The translations under genes and the position numbers were made by a program. The notes beneath the pieces were generated by a model. It did no database searches. It saw only the letters and a list, made by a program, of their open reading frames with translations, and was not told the origin of the DNA. Positions 16,967 through 26,598 of a DNA stretch of 64,000 nt are shown one piece after another. Numbering within the stretch: position 1 is the stretch's first letter; each line of letters starts with the position of its first letter. The DNA comes from Thalassovita aquimarina (GTDB lineage Bacteria > Pseudomonadota > Alphaproteobacteria > Rhodobacterales > Rhodobacteraceae), in contig NZ_JADMKU010000021.1 of NCBI RefSeq assembly GCF_018219815.1, positions 1 through 64,000 on the forward strand, given 5' to 3'.

Positions 16967-19900
16967 GACCCGCCAGCAGGTTCGGCCGTACCGCTATGTG
17001 GCGGCCGAAGCTCGCCAGCGCATAGCCGGTGTCGCGCCCGTCCTCCTCGCTGAAGGCGCCGCGCAGGGTGGCCAAGGCGCCGCCGGTTGGCGTCAGCGCC
17101 ATATCCATGTTCATGCTACCCCGGCTCACCGCGGCATTCAGTTGGTGGCCTCCGCCGCCGCCCAGCATGAAGCGGGACAGCTCGGGCTGGTTGCCGATCA
17201 GGTTGTTGGCCCGGCTTTGCATGAAGCCCGCGATCAGCTCGCTCGTGTGCTCGACGATGCGGTTCACCGCGGTCAGCCGGTTCGACGCCGCATTCGCGAT
17301 GCCATCGCCATCCCGCACCACGCCAGCCTGAATAGAGACCGTGAGATCGCCCTTGCCGCTGGCGCGGATCGAAGCCCGGTAGGCCGCGCCCGACCCGGTC
17401 AGCGACTGCACCTCACCGCCGCGCACCACCAGGTCCGCGGCATCGAATCCGGTGACCGCCCGGGAGAAAAGGATATCGGCCGTGTGCCGGCCGGGGCCGG
17501 TGAAACTGTCCGGCAGCCCGGAGAGCGTCACGCTCACCGCCGCGCGCAGGGTGACGGTCACCGTATCGGCCCGGCTTTCCGTGCCATCGCTCACGGTCAG
17601 AGTTAAGTCGAGAACCCGATCCGGATCGCCGGGGGCCAGCGCGGGCGCGGCGAAGGATGGCTGCGCCGATGTGGGATCATCCAGGGTGATGCCCGCGGGC
17701 GCGACCCAGGTATAGCTAAGCGCATCGCCATCCGGGTCGGATGATCCGCTGCCGTCCAGCGTGATCTCCACGCCGCCGCCCGTGACCTGATCCGGCCCGG
17801 CATCGGCAACCGGCGCTGCATTGGTGAAGCCGGTGGCGGAGAGCACGGCAGCCGCTGTCGCATTCCCCCGGCTGTCCTCGGCGGCGCCTGCGGGCAATTC
17901 GATCCTCACCTCCCCCCGCGCCAGAGGCGCCACCGTGAAGCTGTAGGTTTGCCCGTCGATCCGGGTGAACCCGGAAAGGGAAAGATTCGTCAGTTCCAGA
18001 TCGCCTTCGTCAAAGCCGGTGATGGGCGCGCTGAATGTGGCGGTTACCGCATGCGGACCCGACACCGTGCCACTCAGCCCGGCCAGCGACGCCGCAATCA
18101 CCGCCATGACCGTGATTTGCACCTCGTCCCTTCCTGTGCTGGTTCCGTCATCCACAATCAGAGAGAAGGTGAGAGGCCTATCTGGATCTCCCGGCGCCAG
18201 GTCCGGCGCGGTGAAGCTGGGCGCGAACAGGGCAGGATCGTCCAAGGTCACGCCGCCGGGCGCGGACCAGGCATAGGTCAGCGTATCGCCGTCAGGATCG
18301 GAACTGCCGCTCGCATCCAGCTGAACCCGCGCGCCGGACCGGACGGCCCGATCCGCGCCGGCATAGGCAACAGGCGCCCCGTTGGTGAAACCCGTCGCCG
18401 TCAGGACATTCGAGGCAAGGCTTGCATTGTTGTCCGCATCCTGCGCGGCCCCGGCACTCACCAGGATCTCCACCGGCCCGCGGGCCAGCGGGGTCACGTC
18501 GAAGCTGTAGCGGCTGGCGCTCAGCGCGGTGAAGTTGCTGAGCGCCAGGTTGCGCAGGCTGATATCGGCGGCGCCGAACCCGGTCACATCCTCGCTGAAA
18601 TCCGCGGTGATCGTCGTGGGCCCGGTGATCGTCGCGGGCAGGCCCGAAAGGGTAAGCGCCACATCCGCCATCACCCGTACCTTCACCCTGTCCTGGCTAG
18701 ACTGAAACCCGTCCGTCACGGCCAGGCTGAAGGTCAGGGTTTGGTCTGGATCTCCCGGGGCGAGCACCGGCGCGGTAAAGCTGGGCTGGGCGACCGTGGG
18801 ATCGCCAAGAGTGATCCCGGACGGCGCGGTCCAGTAAAAGGCGATCGGGTCCCCATCGGGATCCGCGCTGGCCGAGCCGTCAAGCGCGACCACCGTGCCG
18901 CTTCGCACCGCCTGATCGGGCCCCGCATCCGCCACGGGCGCGGTATTATAAAACGTGCGAACCGACGCAGCGGCAGCGCTGAAGACGCCGGGCACACCGG
19001 CAAGCGCCACATGTTCCGCCGCCTCTGCCGGGATGTCGATGGTGATGTTGCGGCTACCGTCCGGCGTGATCGTCGCGATATAGCTGCTGCCGCTGCCCGA
19101 AAGCGAGGACACCGTGCCACCTGTTACCTGGATATCAGCGGCGGTGAATCCTTCCACCGGCTTGGAAAAGTCGACCGAAGCGTCAAAGTCGCCAGCGACA
19201 TAGAGGGGCACGCCGGAAATCACCGGCTGCGGCTCGTCGACATCTGCGTTGCCAAGCGTGATCCGGGTCTCCGCGCTGACGTTTCCGGCGCCATCCCTGA
19301 GAAATCCCGCCGGGAAGATCACCGCCACCGGCCCGTCCCTCCGGGGGACAGCTTCCAGCGTGATCGTATTGGCGGGCATGACGACCTGAACGGGGCCGTA
19401 CTGCTGCGCACCGGAGATCGTGACAACGCTTCCGGGATTTGGCTGCGCGTCCGCGCTGAAGGAAAATTCAGGCTGGAAGCTGGTGACCGGGCTGGTCCTG
19501 GGACCGGGATCCACCAGCGTGATGACCGGCGGCGCGGTATCCACGGTGCCGGCGAGCGTGTTCGAAAGGCCGTTGGCAATGCCCCGGTAGTTGGCCACGA
19601 CGCCCGCGGGCAGAGATAGCGACACCGCCCCGTCCCCATTCGGGGTCGCGGTCAGCGTATAGGTCTGCGCCTGATCATAGGCAGGCGAGGGCGTTCCCGC
19701 GGGCAGGTTCGAAAGCGTCAGGTTGTCGGTGGAAAAATCCGACAGTTGTAACGGGTCCGCCGCATCGACGCCCGCATTGAATGCTACCGTCACCGTCTGC
19801 GGTCCGGTCACATTGCCGCTGAACCCCGACAGCGCCGGCGTCATGGTGGCGGGGACATTCACCACCTCGATGGTTGTGCTCTGGGTGTCGCAGGTGGCGT

Positions 19901-20933
19901 AGACGCAGGTTTCCAGCGTCGCGGTATAGGTGCCGAAGCTCGTGTATGTATGGATCGGGTTCTGCGCCGTGCTGGTGTTCCCGTCTCCGAAATCCCAGCG
20001 CCAGGTCATCATTGTTTCGGCACCGGAGGGCGTGGCGTAGGACTGGTTCAGGAAGAAGACCGAATGCGGCACGGCAAATCCCGCTTGCGGGCTTGCGTGG
20101 AAATCCGCGCTGACGCTGCTGGCCCCTGCGGCGGTGCCGCTCAGCGTGTTGGAGGCCGCGTTCCCCAGGCCGCCACTATCAGTTGCTGCGCCTGCGGGAA
20201 CAGAGACCAAGACCGCGCCCGGGCCAGCAGGTTCGAGCGTGAAGACATAGCTGCTGCCGGACGCGGCGGCCCCATAGGCAGTGCCGTTGGTGACCTGGAT
20301 ATCCGAGGGGCTAAAGCCGGTCACAGGCTCGCTGAAGGTTGCGGTGAGGCTCTGTCGGCCGGTGAAGGTGCTATCAAGGCCCGAAAGCGTGACCGTGGGC
20401 GCCGGATCGATCATGGTCGCGCTATTGACCAATTGCGTTCCAGTCACGCCGGAAAGGGCCACCTCATATTGCTGCCGCCCGACGCCCGGGGCGATCGCAT
20501 TGAATGCAAAACCAAGGTAGTCATCCATGGATACATGGGGGTGATCGGCGCCGTTCTGCGTCAGACCGGTCACGTCCTGGAGCCCGCAGGCGCTCTCCAG
20601 GCAGGATGCGGTGACCGGAACTGCGAATGACAACGGTGCGCCCACTGTCATGTTGTAAATCGATGCTTCTGGCGCGACCGTACCATGTGATGCGCTGTGA
20701 ATTTTCAAGTAGGCGCCCAAGTGGTCGGCCCTCGTATCAACCAGGCAGCCGCCAAATTGAAACTTGACCAGGTTCCCGCCGTTCACGGTATCCAAGGCGC
20801 GTGCCGGCTGTGCCATGCTGCAGAACGCCGCCGCAACGAGCCCCGGTCCGGCCACCACCGCCTTCATTATCCCGCCGGTCAGTTTTCCAAACACTTGCCC
20901 GGCCGTCGCCGCGATCCACGCCATTTCCGTCAC
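16935..20933 (-). CDS. Giant Ig-like/PKD repeat surface protein, autotransporter passenger (frameshifted at 3' end)
   Basis: A chain of 1332 residues. It starts with an unusually long secretion signal (basic then hydrophobic VVAGPGLVAAAFCSMAQPARA, cleavage near residue 46). The passenger has about seven bacterial Ig-like modules of the form SGL..TGP..VTATFSEPVTGF..DI.VTNG, a PKD domain (WRWDFGDGNTSTAQNP), and three K319/PKD-like modules opening NxAPVADAGPDQ. Four cysteines sit near the N terminus. The last 100 residues start an autotransporter barrel, which continues in another frame at 16340-16966. I choose GTG at 20933 (VTEMAW) because AGGAGG lies five bases before it; the ATG three codons on is the alternative. 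Likely an adhesin; as read, the barrel is incomplete, so display would fail. Confidence 0.8.
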   Translation of the reverse strand: MTEMAWIAATAGQVFGKLTGGIMKAVVAGPGLVAAAFCSMAQPARALDTVNGGNLVKFQFGGCLVDTRADHLGAYLKIHSASHGTVAPEASIYNMTVGAPLSFAVPVTASCLESACGLQDVTGLTQNGADHPHVSMDDYLGFAFNAIAPGVGRQQYEVALSGVTGTQLVNSATMIDPAPTVTLSGLDSTFTGRQSLTATFSEPVTGFSPSDIQVTNGTAYGAAASGSSYVFTLEPAGPGAVLVSVPAGAATDSGGLGNAASNTLSGTAAGASSVSADFHASPQAGFAVPHSVFFLNQSYATPSGAETMMTWRWDFGDGNTSTAQNPIHTYTSFGTYTATLETCVYATCDTQSTTIEVVNVPATMTPALSGFSGNVTGPQTVTVAFNAGVDAADPLQLSDFSTDNLTLSNLPAGTPSPAYDQAQTYTLTATPNGDGAVSLSLPAGVVANYRGIANGLSNTLAGTVDTAPPVITLVDPGPRTSPVTSFQPEFSFSADAQPNPGSVVTISGAQQYGPVQVVMPANTITLEAVPRRDGPVAVIFPAGFLRDGAGNVSAETRITLGNADVDEPQPVISGVPLYVAGDFDASVDFSKPVEGFTAADIQVTGGTVSSLSGSGSSYIATITPDGSRNITIDIPAEAAEHVALAGVPGVFSAAAASVRTFYNTAPVADAGPDQAVRSGTVVALDGSASADPDGDPIAFYWTAPSGITLGDPTVAQPSFTAPVLAPGDPDQTLTFSLAVTDGFQSSQDRVKVRVMADVALTLSGLPATITGPTTITADFSEDVTGFGAADISLRNLALSNFTALSASRYSFDVTPLARGPVEILVSAGAAQDADNNASLASNVLTATGFTNGAPVAYAGADRAVRSGARVQLDASGSSDPDGDTLTYAWSAPGGVTLDDPALFAPSFTAPDLAPGDPDRPLTFSLIVDDGTSTGRDEVQITVMAVIAASLAGLSGTVSGPHAVTATFSAPITGFDEGDLELTNLSLSGFTRIDGQTYSFTVAPLARGEVRIELPAGAAEDSRGNATAAAVLSATGFTNAAPVADAGPDQVTGGGVEITLDGSGSSDPDGDALSYTWVAPAGITLDDPTSAQPSFAAPALAPGDPDRVLDLTLTVSDGTESRADTVTVTLRAAVSVTLSGLPDSFTGPGRHTADILFSRAVTGFDAADLVVRGGEVQSLTGSGAAYRASIRASGKGDLTVSIQAGVVRDGDGIANAASNRLTAVNRIVEHTSELIAGFMQSRANNLIGNQPELSRFMLGGGGGHQLNAAVSRGSMNMDMALTPTGGALATLRGAFSEEDGRDTGYALASFGRHIAVRPNLLAGHAAVRLCQSR

Positions 20934-21301
20934 TTCATCCTCCTGCCTGCCGCCCGGTCCGGTCACGCACCGCCACGGGCACATGCCAAGGCATGCCGCG
21001 GCCGGTCCGGCGCTGCTGGAAAAGGCGGAATTGTCTTGACGGGGCTGCCCGGCCTTATGTTCAGGCACGAGCGGGACCCGTGGCAAAGATTACCCGGTCC
21101 CGGCGCAAGGCGCAGGAGGACGCGTTTGTCGAGAACCCCGCTTTTTTTGTCGAGAAGTCCCCGCAGGACGGTTGCGCCGCCCAGAACCGCCAGCCTTTCG
21201 CCTAACTAAAAGGAGAAATAAATCCGGGACTTGCCCGCATGGCGGCAGAGAACTAGGATTTCACTCATCTGTTTGAGCATTTGAAATCCCTTATTGACGC
21301 C

Positions 21302-22288
21302 ATGACGCCCTGCCCTTCGCAAAAGCGCCGTATCTCCCCTGTGAGTCTTCATTTCCGCGAAGCGGGAACCTCGCGGGTGCGGACGGACAAGGTGGAAATC
21401 GAGAACGCCAGCAGCCCGGACAGCGCGGGCAGTGGCCTGTCCTGGAGCCTGTCGCATTTCCGGTCCCGCGGGCCGGACATGGTGGAGGTGCAAAGCACCC
21501 GCCCGGCAGATTATGTCTACACCCAGGTGCCACTTAGCGGCGGGTTTGAGGCCAAATTGAATTGCGGCACGACCTACAGCAGCGGTGCGACAGGGCTGAT
21601 CCGGCCACAGAAATCCGGGGCGCTGTTCCGTTTCGCCCGGCGTGAAAACAGCCTGTTCGGAGTTATGGCGTCCCTGCAAACCGTCGAAGGCTGGTTCGCG
21701 GGCAAGGTCCCCCCGGCCGTGCGCGCGCTTTTGGACGGCGCCGGCACCGGAACCTTTCACCAGCCGCATCCCCTGCCAGAATACTTGCGCCAAATCTTGG
21801 CCGGGGCCTTGCGAAACGCCCTGCCGATCCGCCGCCAGCTCATCGAGACGGCCGCGCTGCAGGTCCTGTGTTTTCAGCTGGACCGCCTGGCGCCGGGCGC
21901 CGTGCCTGGACCGGCATCGCACGATCTGCGTGCAGCCCGCGAAGCGCATTCCCTCATGCAAGCGAATCCCATGGCCCCGCCGGGCGCAAGAGACCTGGCC
22001 GGGATTCTCGGGGTCCCGGTGAACCGGCTCGCCATGGCCTACCGCGAGGTTTTCGGCTGCACCCTGGTACAGGGCGCGGAACAGATCAGGCTGCAGGCGG
22101 CCTGTGACGCGTTGCTGAACGGCGCGCCCATCAAGCTGGTCGCCAGCCGCCTGGGATATGCCAGCGTCAGCGGTTTCACATACGCGTTCCGGAAACGGAT
22201 GGGGCTGCCGCCGCGCGAATGGTTAAACGCGCAATCGGGCCGGACAGCAAAGCCCGCTGCAAAACCGCCGCGCCCCCGGCGGCACTGA
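21302..22288 (+). CDS. AraC family transcriptional regulator
   Basis: A 328-residue regulator with an unrecognised N-terminal sensing region and a C-terminal double helix-turn-helix: ARDLAGILGVPVNRLAMAYREVFG, then IKLVASRLGYASVSGFTYAFRKRMGLPPREW. The second HTH matches the AraC signature well. The proline/arginine-rich tail (TAKPAAKPPRPRRH) is probably disordered. It is divergent from the giant autotransporter gene, with about 370 bases between the starts, and could control it; AraC proteins of this PchR-like class often regulate surface or iron functions. A TTG seven codons upstream is an alternative start. Confidence 0.88.
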   Translation: MTPCPSQKRRISPVSLHFREAGTSRVRTDKVEIENASSPDSAGSGLSWSLSHFRSRGPDMVEVQSTRPADYVYTQVPLSGGFEAKLNCGTTYSSGATGLIRPQKSGALFRFARRENSLFGVMASLQTVEGWFAGKVPPAVRALLDGAGTGTFHQPHPLPEYLRQILAGALRNALPIRRQLIETAALQVLCFQLDRLAPGAVPGPASHDLRAAREAHSLMQANPMAPPGARDLAGILGVPVNRLAMAYREVFGCTLVQGAEQIRLQAACDALLNGAPIKLVASRLGYASVSGFTYAFRKRMGLPPREWLNAQSGRTAKPAAKPPRPRRH

Positions 22289-22597
22289 CCTTGGGCGCGA
22301 TATGACCGATTTCACTGGAATCTTGTCCGCCGGATTGCATCTGCGCCGTGCGCCTGAAGCGCAGCCATCACTGAGCGGCCTGTTCGCATGGAATGGCGGC
22401 TTCATTGCGCACGTTTGGACAAAGCGCGGCGAGCGGCCCGCACCGGGCGGGAACCCGTCATATCGTCTCATTCATCGTGATTTCGTCCGATGCCGTCGCA
22501 AAAACGAAGGATCGCTTCGCCGTCGGCCTCAGGGCACGTGCCGCGGGCGACCGATTACCCGCCCCTCCCATTCCATTTTGACCGATGCAAATTACAA
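22289..22597. other. Intergenic region between two AraC regulator genes
   Basis: About 309 bases with no convincing gene. Short overlapping frames on both strands are composition shadows. The last 40 bases become AT-richer (TTACAAATGATGAAGCG), consistent with promoter and leader of the next AraC gene. No repeat or terminator seen. Confidence 0.4.
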
Positions 22598-23407
22598 ATG
22601 ATGAAGCGAAATCGATATCATCATCTGAGTGAACATCACGGCATCGAACTGTTCGAGGCCTCGTTCAGTCGCCAGACCTTCGGCCGGCATGCGCATGAAG
22701 GGTTTGCTATCGGCGCAATCGCCGAAGGCGCGGGCGGCTATGTCTGCCGGGGCGAAAGCATGGTTCTGCCGGCGGGCACTCTGTCTCTCATGAATCCCGA
22801 AGAGGCCCATACCGGGCACGCCGCGGCGGGCTGGGTGCGCTACAACATGCTTTACGCTTCCGAGGCTGCGGTCCGCGCGATGCTGGACTTGCGTGATCTG
22901 CGCGGTTTTTCGACGATCGCGCCGCGCGACGAGGGGCTGCAGGTGACGCGGGCGCTTTCTGCGCTAGCGCTCAGCCTGAACACCCCGACCCTGAAGGATC
23001 ACCGGCTCGCGGTGGAAGAAAGCCTTCACGATGTCTTGGCCAAGGCCTTCTCCTGTTATGGCCGCGCCGCGTTGCGCCCTGCGGGCCGCGAACCACGCGC
23101 GTTCAGGCGGTTGCGCGAAATGATCGCGGCTGGGATCGAGGCCGGAGAGGCGCTGACCCTCGCCGAACTGTCGGACGAGGTCGGGTTGAGCGTGTCCTAT
23201 CTGATCCGAAGCGTCAAACGCGCGACGGGGCTGACGCCCCATGGTCTGATCATGCAGGCGCGTGTCGATCATGCGCGCCAGGCCATGCTCGACGGGGTAC
23301 CGGCCGCCGAGGCGGCCCTGGTGGCAGGTTTCTGCGACCAGGCGCATCTCATCCGGCAGTTCCGTCGTCACTACGGCGTGACACCCGGGGCGCTGATCCG
23401 GCACTGA
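22598..23407 (+). CDS. AraC family regulator with cupin sensor domain
   Basis: A 269-residue regulator. The N-terminal AraC-binding cupin shows FGRHAHEGFAIGAIAEG and LPAGTLSLMNPEEAHTG, a fold that binds small ligands. The C-terminal DNA-binding part has two helix-turn-helices: TLAELSDEVGLSVSYLIRSVKRATGLTPHGL and AEAALVAGFCDQAHLIRQFRRHYGVTPGAL. Proteins of this layout next to LysE-type exporters usually sense the exported amino acid and activate the exporter, as for the LysE carrier gene 192 bases downstream. The start is the first of two adjacent ATGs; the frame is open further upstream without a ribosome site. Confidence 0.9.
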   Translation: MMKRNRYHHLSEHHGIELFEASFSRQTFGRHAHEGFAIGAIAEGAGGYVCRGESMVLPAGTLSLMNPEEAHTGHAAAGWVRYNMLYASEAAVRAMLDLRDLRGFSTIAPRDEGLQVTRALSALALSLNTPTLKDHRLAVEESLHDVLAKAFSCYGRAALRPAGREPRAFRRLREMIAAGIEAGEALTLAELSDEVGLSVSYLIRSVKRATGLTPHGLIMQARVDHARQAMLDGVPAAEAALVAGFCDQAHLIRQFRRHYGVTPGALIRH

Positions 23408-23476
23408 GAGGTCAATTTCGTACAATCTCCGCCCGGCCAATCCATGACAGGGTGTTTCGAAAAAGGAACGCTCATC

Positions 23477-23596
23477 ATGTCATTCGAACCAGTTACTATT
23501 CCCTCCGAAGGCCTTCCGGTGCGTCCGGCCAACATGCTTGCAGGCTCTCGCAAGGCGGCGGACCGGCTTTGCGGTCACCTGCCGCTGGAGCGCTGA
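23477..23596 (+). CDS. Small ORF (39 aa) upstream of the LysE gene
   Basis: A 39-codon frame (MSFEPVTIPSEGLPVRPANM...) with an acceptable ribosome site (AAAAAGGAACG, five bases before ATG). It ends three bases before the LysE start, so translation could be coupled. I recognise no family. It has no signal peptide or membrane segment. It could be a leader peptide, the stump of a lost gene between the AraC regulator and the exporter, or chance. Confidence is low; spacing is the main support. Confidence 0.3.
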   Translation: MSFEPVTIPSEGLPVRPANMLAGSRKAADRLCGHLPLER

Positions 23597-23599
23597 GTC

Positions 23600-24196
23600 A
23601 TGCCGCCGTTCGAAACCCTTCTGGCCATGTCGGGCTTTGCCTTCGCGGCCTCGGCGTCGCCAGGTCCGGTCAACATCATCGGAGCGATGGCCGGTGCGCG
23701 TTACGGCGTCAGCCGGGCCCTTGCCTTCGTCACCGGTGCGACGGTGAGCTTCCTCGTGCTGCTTCTGGCCCTCGGGACGGGGATGCTGGAGGGCGTGAGC
23801 TGGGTCATGACATTGCTGACGCCAATGACCCTGCTGGGCAGCGCCTACCTGCTCTGGATGGCGTGGGGGCTCGTACGGGGCGATGGCGCGATAGACCGGC
23901 CCGACCTCCCGCGCGCCCCGGGCTTCTGGTCGGGGGCGCTGGTGCAGGGGCTCAACCCGAAAGCATGGCTCGCGGTGGTCTCCTCGCTCTCCGCCTTCGT
24001 ATTGCCGCTGGCCGACCGGGTGACCGGACTGGCCGTCTTTACGCTCCTGTACGGGCTGATCTGCTGGGTCTCCCTCTCTTTCTGGGCATGGAGCGGCGCA
24101 CGTGTCGCACCGGCAAGGATGCGCCTGTTCAACCGTATCATGGCGGCGGCCTTGTTGCTTTCCGTTGCATGGATGCTGGCAGACACGTTCACCTGA
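23600..24196 (+). CDS. LysE/RhtB family amino-acid exporter
   Basis: A 198-residue inner-membrane protein with about six hydrophobic segments and the LysE family opening FETLLAMSGFAFAASASPGPVNIIGAMAGARYG, where SPGP followed by N is characteristic. GSAYLLWMAWGLVRG, then FWSGALVQGLNPKAWLAVVSSLSAFVLPL, is the conserved mid-region. Family members export basic amino acids, threonine/homoserine or related metabolites by proton exchange. It lies downstream of a cupin-type AraC regulator that probably controls it. Specificity cannot be read. Confidence 0.92.
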   Translation: MPPFETLLAMSGFAFAASASPGPVNIIGAMAGARYGVSRALAFVTGATVSFLVLLLALGTGMLEGVSWVMTLLTPMTLLGSAYLLWMAWGLVRGDGAIDRPDLPRAPGFWSGALVQGLNPKAWLAVVSSLSAFVLPLADRVTGLAVFTLLYGLICWVSLSFWAWSGARVAPARMRLFNRIMAAALLLSVAWMLADTFT

Positions 24197-24333
24197 AGGC
24201 CGTTCGCCCAATATTCGGTTCCCCCGCACGTCAAGAGTTCGGGCAGTCCACTGCGCAGGACCCGTTCAAGCCCGACTTGGCAGATGCTGCTTCACGCATG
24301 ATTATCGGCCCTAACCTACTGGAGGAGGAATTC

Positions 24334-24618
24334 ATGTCTGAGCGCATCCCAGTCACAAAGGTGTATGAAGCATTAAAGGATAGCAGCCGTTTCACTCACG
24401 CGAGATTGAAAGCTCTTGCTGAAGCAGACTCCAAGGAGCTCCTGAAAAGCGAGGCGGAAGCGCTTGGTACTGAGCCCGAGCTGTTGCGCATATTTGCAAG
24501 TGATATCATCGATATTCGATCAAAAGACCGCATCGTCCGCCGCGAAAACCTCTGGAAGGCAGCGACGCTTGTGTCCGGCCTCGTCGGGATCGTACTTGGA
24601 TGGTGGCTTGGGCATTGA
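24334..24618 (+). CDS. Small membrane-anchored protein, unknown function
   Basis: A 94-residue protein starting MSERIPVTKVYEALKDSS, with a strong ribosome site (GGAGGAGG) seven bases before the ATG. Residues 1-70 are charged and probably helical. The last 20 residues are one hydrophobic segment (ATLVSGLVGIVLGWWLG), so it is likely a tail-anchored inner-membrane protein facing the cytoplasm. The helical part (RLKALAEADSKELLKSEAEALG) recalls small coiled-coil proteins but matches nothing I can name. The frame is open upstream for hundreds of codons, but that is shadow of the LysE gene. Confidence 0.7.
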   Translation: MSERIPVTKVYEALKDSSRFTHARLKALAEADSKELLKSEAEALGTEPELLRIFASDIIDIRSKDRIVRRENLWKAATLVSGLVGIVLGWWLGH

Positions 24619-24743
24619 GATCACGATACGGTTGCGACGGCTGGCTGTGGTTGGGACGTCCGTTTCGGGGACCGCTTCCCAAAACCGACCTTGGCGCAAC
24701 CGCAGCGAAAGTACACTCCGTCCGCTGAACAGCCGCGTTTATC

Positions 24744-25331
24744 TTAGCACGGTATGAAGTTGTCGCGCAGCGTCGTGGCAATGTCCGGGTCAAATGCAGC
24801 AAAGGCATCCGCAGATCGGGTGAGCCGAACGAAACCGTCGCGTGGATCCGTTTGCAACCACGAACTTACTGGAAGGGTTTCGGGGACGGGCCCGGCGAAG
24901 CACCCGCCCGAGACCTCGACCGCGACCGTGCCACGCCCATCCTCGCCCCTCGCTTTGAAGTCCAGGATGTCCGCTTGGGCCCTTTCCAGGCGACCTAGGT
25001 CGCCGGCCGCGACACGCAAAACATAAACTTTCTCGCGCACGCCACCCCTCGGCGCCCCCTGGGCATTCGGCAGAACTTCAAGGGCGACGGTTTCGTTCAG
25101 CAGCACGGTCTCCGCGGCAGCGTCATCCACGAAACTCAGGCTCAGCTTGGCGTCTCCGGTCCGTAATTGGAAGGCTGGAGGCACGCCAATGGCAACGGCG
25201 ATGGTCTCTGGCCGGGCATTCAACGGATCGAACCGCGCACCGGAAGACGGGTTCGACCGAGGCACAGCGGAACAGGACGCCGCCGATGTAAACGCCAGAA
25301 GGGCAACGGCGCGGACGGTGTTGGTGTGCAT
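24744..25331 (-). CDS. Putative lipoprotein, unknown function
   Basis: A 195-residue secreted protein. The N terminus MHTNTVRAVALLAFTSAASCSAV is a lipoprotein signal with lipobox SAASC, so the mature protein would begin at Cys20 and be membrane-anchored. A beta-rich domain follows with repeated short strands (AVAIGVPPAFQLRTGDAKLSLSF, EKVYVLRVAAGDLGRL). Two late cysteines (GGCFAG and the final IPC) could pair. I do not recognise a named family. It has an AGGAGATTTCCAGC ribosome region before the ATG and no close operon partner. Confidence 0.7.
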   Translation of the reverse strand: MHTNTVRAVALLAFTSAASCSAVPRSNPSSGARFDPLNARPETIAVAIGVPPAFQLRTGDAKLSLSFVDDAAAETVLLNETVALEVLPNAQGAPRGGVREKVYVLRVAAGDLGRLERAQADILDFKARGEDGRGTVAVEVSGGCFAGPVPETLPVSSWLQTDPRDGFVRLTRSADAFAAFDPDIATTLRDNFIPC

Positions 25332-25422
25332 GCTGGAAATCTCCTGTCACATTTGAAAAAGTTTGGAACGAATGAATTGCCTATGCCGTGGCGCCTGATC
25401 CGCCGCCCCGTTGGTTCAAGGA

Positions 25423-26106
25423 CTAGGCCGGGCATTCCTGTGGGGCGCGTTGCAGCCCCTTGAACAAGAGCCAGAAACCGACAAGAAGTTCAGCCGTTGC
25501 GGTCGGCAGGTTCAGTGCAATGTACTCAACTGTGATGATCTCCATCTTGGCGAAAAGAACAGCCCCGCTTGCCGCAACGGACAGGCCCGCGCCTGCAATG
25601 CCCCATAGCGACAACCAGCTTGGCAGCAGCTGCGCCCTGAAGGTCAGAAGGAAGAACATCGTATTCCCGGCGCAAAGCGCCATCACCATGAAGACATGGT
25701 TCAACTGATCGCGTGCGCCCCTCAGAACATCACCCAGTGTCGTGAGCGCGGAAATTTCATCGGGGCGGTGCACCTCAACCAGTTGGCTCAGGTTCAAGAT
25801 AGCCAACATGACCACTGTCGCGACGATCGCCACACTTGCCGCCAGGATTCGAAAACTGAGAAATCCCAGCGACAGCGTTTCGCCGAAATGTCGGACAACT
25901 GGAAACAGGAGCAGCGCAAACCCCAGGTAACACAAGCCCAGCAGAACCTGCCCCATCGCAGCGATTTTCACCTGCGATGGTTGCTGCGCAGCCTGGAAAA
26001 GATACTCGGGGGAATCGATGGCCGGGGCGACGCTCAGCAATCCCGCGCCGATGCCGGCGAAAACGAGGATGCCGGCCAGGCGAATGTTGAAACTGGCAGT
26101 GGACAT
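25423..26106 (-). CDS. DUF4386 family membrane protein
   Basis: A 227-residue inner-membrane protein with six predicted membrane segments (LAGILVFAGIGAGLLSVAP, AAMGQVLLGLCYLGFALLLF, ILAASVAIVATVVMLAIL, HVFMVMALCAGNTMFFLLTF, WLSLWGIAGAGLSVAASGAVLF, TATAELLVGFWLLFKGL). The arrangement, the LNHVFMVMALC segment and the C-terminal PTATAELLVGFWLLFKG match DUF4386. Function is not known for the family. It lies 91 bases downstream of the lipoprotein's start side on the same strand; co-expression with the lipoprotein gene is possible. Confidence 0.82.
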   Translation of the reverse strand: MSTASFNIRLAGILVFAGIGAGLLSVAPAIDSPEYLFQAAQQPSQVKIAAMGQVLLGLCYLGFALLLFPVVRHFGETLSLGFLSFRILAASVAIVATVVMLAILNLSQLVEVHRPDEISALTTLGDVLRGARDQLNHVFMVMALCAGNTMFFLLTFRAQLLPSWLSLWGIAGAGLSVAASGAVLFAKMEIITVEYIALNLPTATAELLVGFWLLFKGLQRAPQECPA

Positions 26107-26598
26107 TGGGTCAAACCTTGCTTGTGATTTCGGTTCTGCGTTCTCATGTCAGAGCATTCTCGTCGCGATGAAGCGACAGGCCGCGCCGCGCTGGACGCAC
26201 ATGAATTTCGGCCCTCTGGTCGTCAAAACCTGCGGCGGGCTCATGGCGGGCCAACCTTTCTGGCTGGTTCGCAAGGCGCGCGCCATACCCATCATTCATC
26301 GCGCGACGTTCCTTTGAGGAAGGAGCTTGGCATATGCGGGAAAACGCGCAAACTCGGGAAATACGCAGAAGCAATATGCGTATCCGTATCGAATGGCTTG
26401 CTTGGAACCGCCTTTGCGCGTCCAGAGCGTTCGCAGCATTGCTGCCGTGGAATTTTACCTTCCGGTCGGGTCGCATGCGCGGCCCGTCAGCCGGCTGAGG
26501 AAGCGTTTCGATCGATTTGCTCCGACGCTCTATCTCGGTCTATTGCCCCCTTTCGCTGGATCGTGCTTTCTCTGTCTTAACCATTGGGAGAGTTAAAA
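26107..26598. other. Intergenic region upstream of the TAXI-TRAP genes
   Basis: About 490 bases without a supported gene; frames of up to 144 codons here have no family features or ribosome sites. It should hold the promoters of the DUF4386 gene (minus strand) and the TAXI binding-protein gene (plus strand). No inverted repeat stands out. Confidence 0.4.

Noticed and set aside
17949-19619. Plus-strand open frame of 556 codons opposite the repeat protein
   Set aside because: Arg/Gly/His-rich composition, no family match, no ribosome site, lies wholly opposite a coherent repeat-domain gene.
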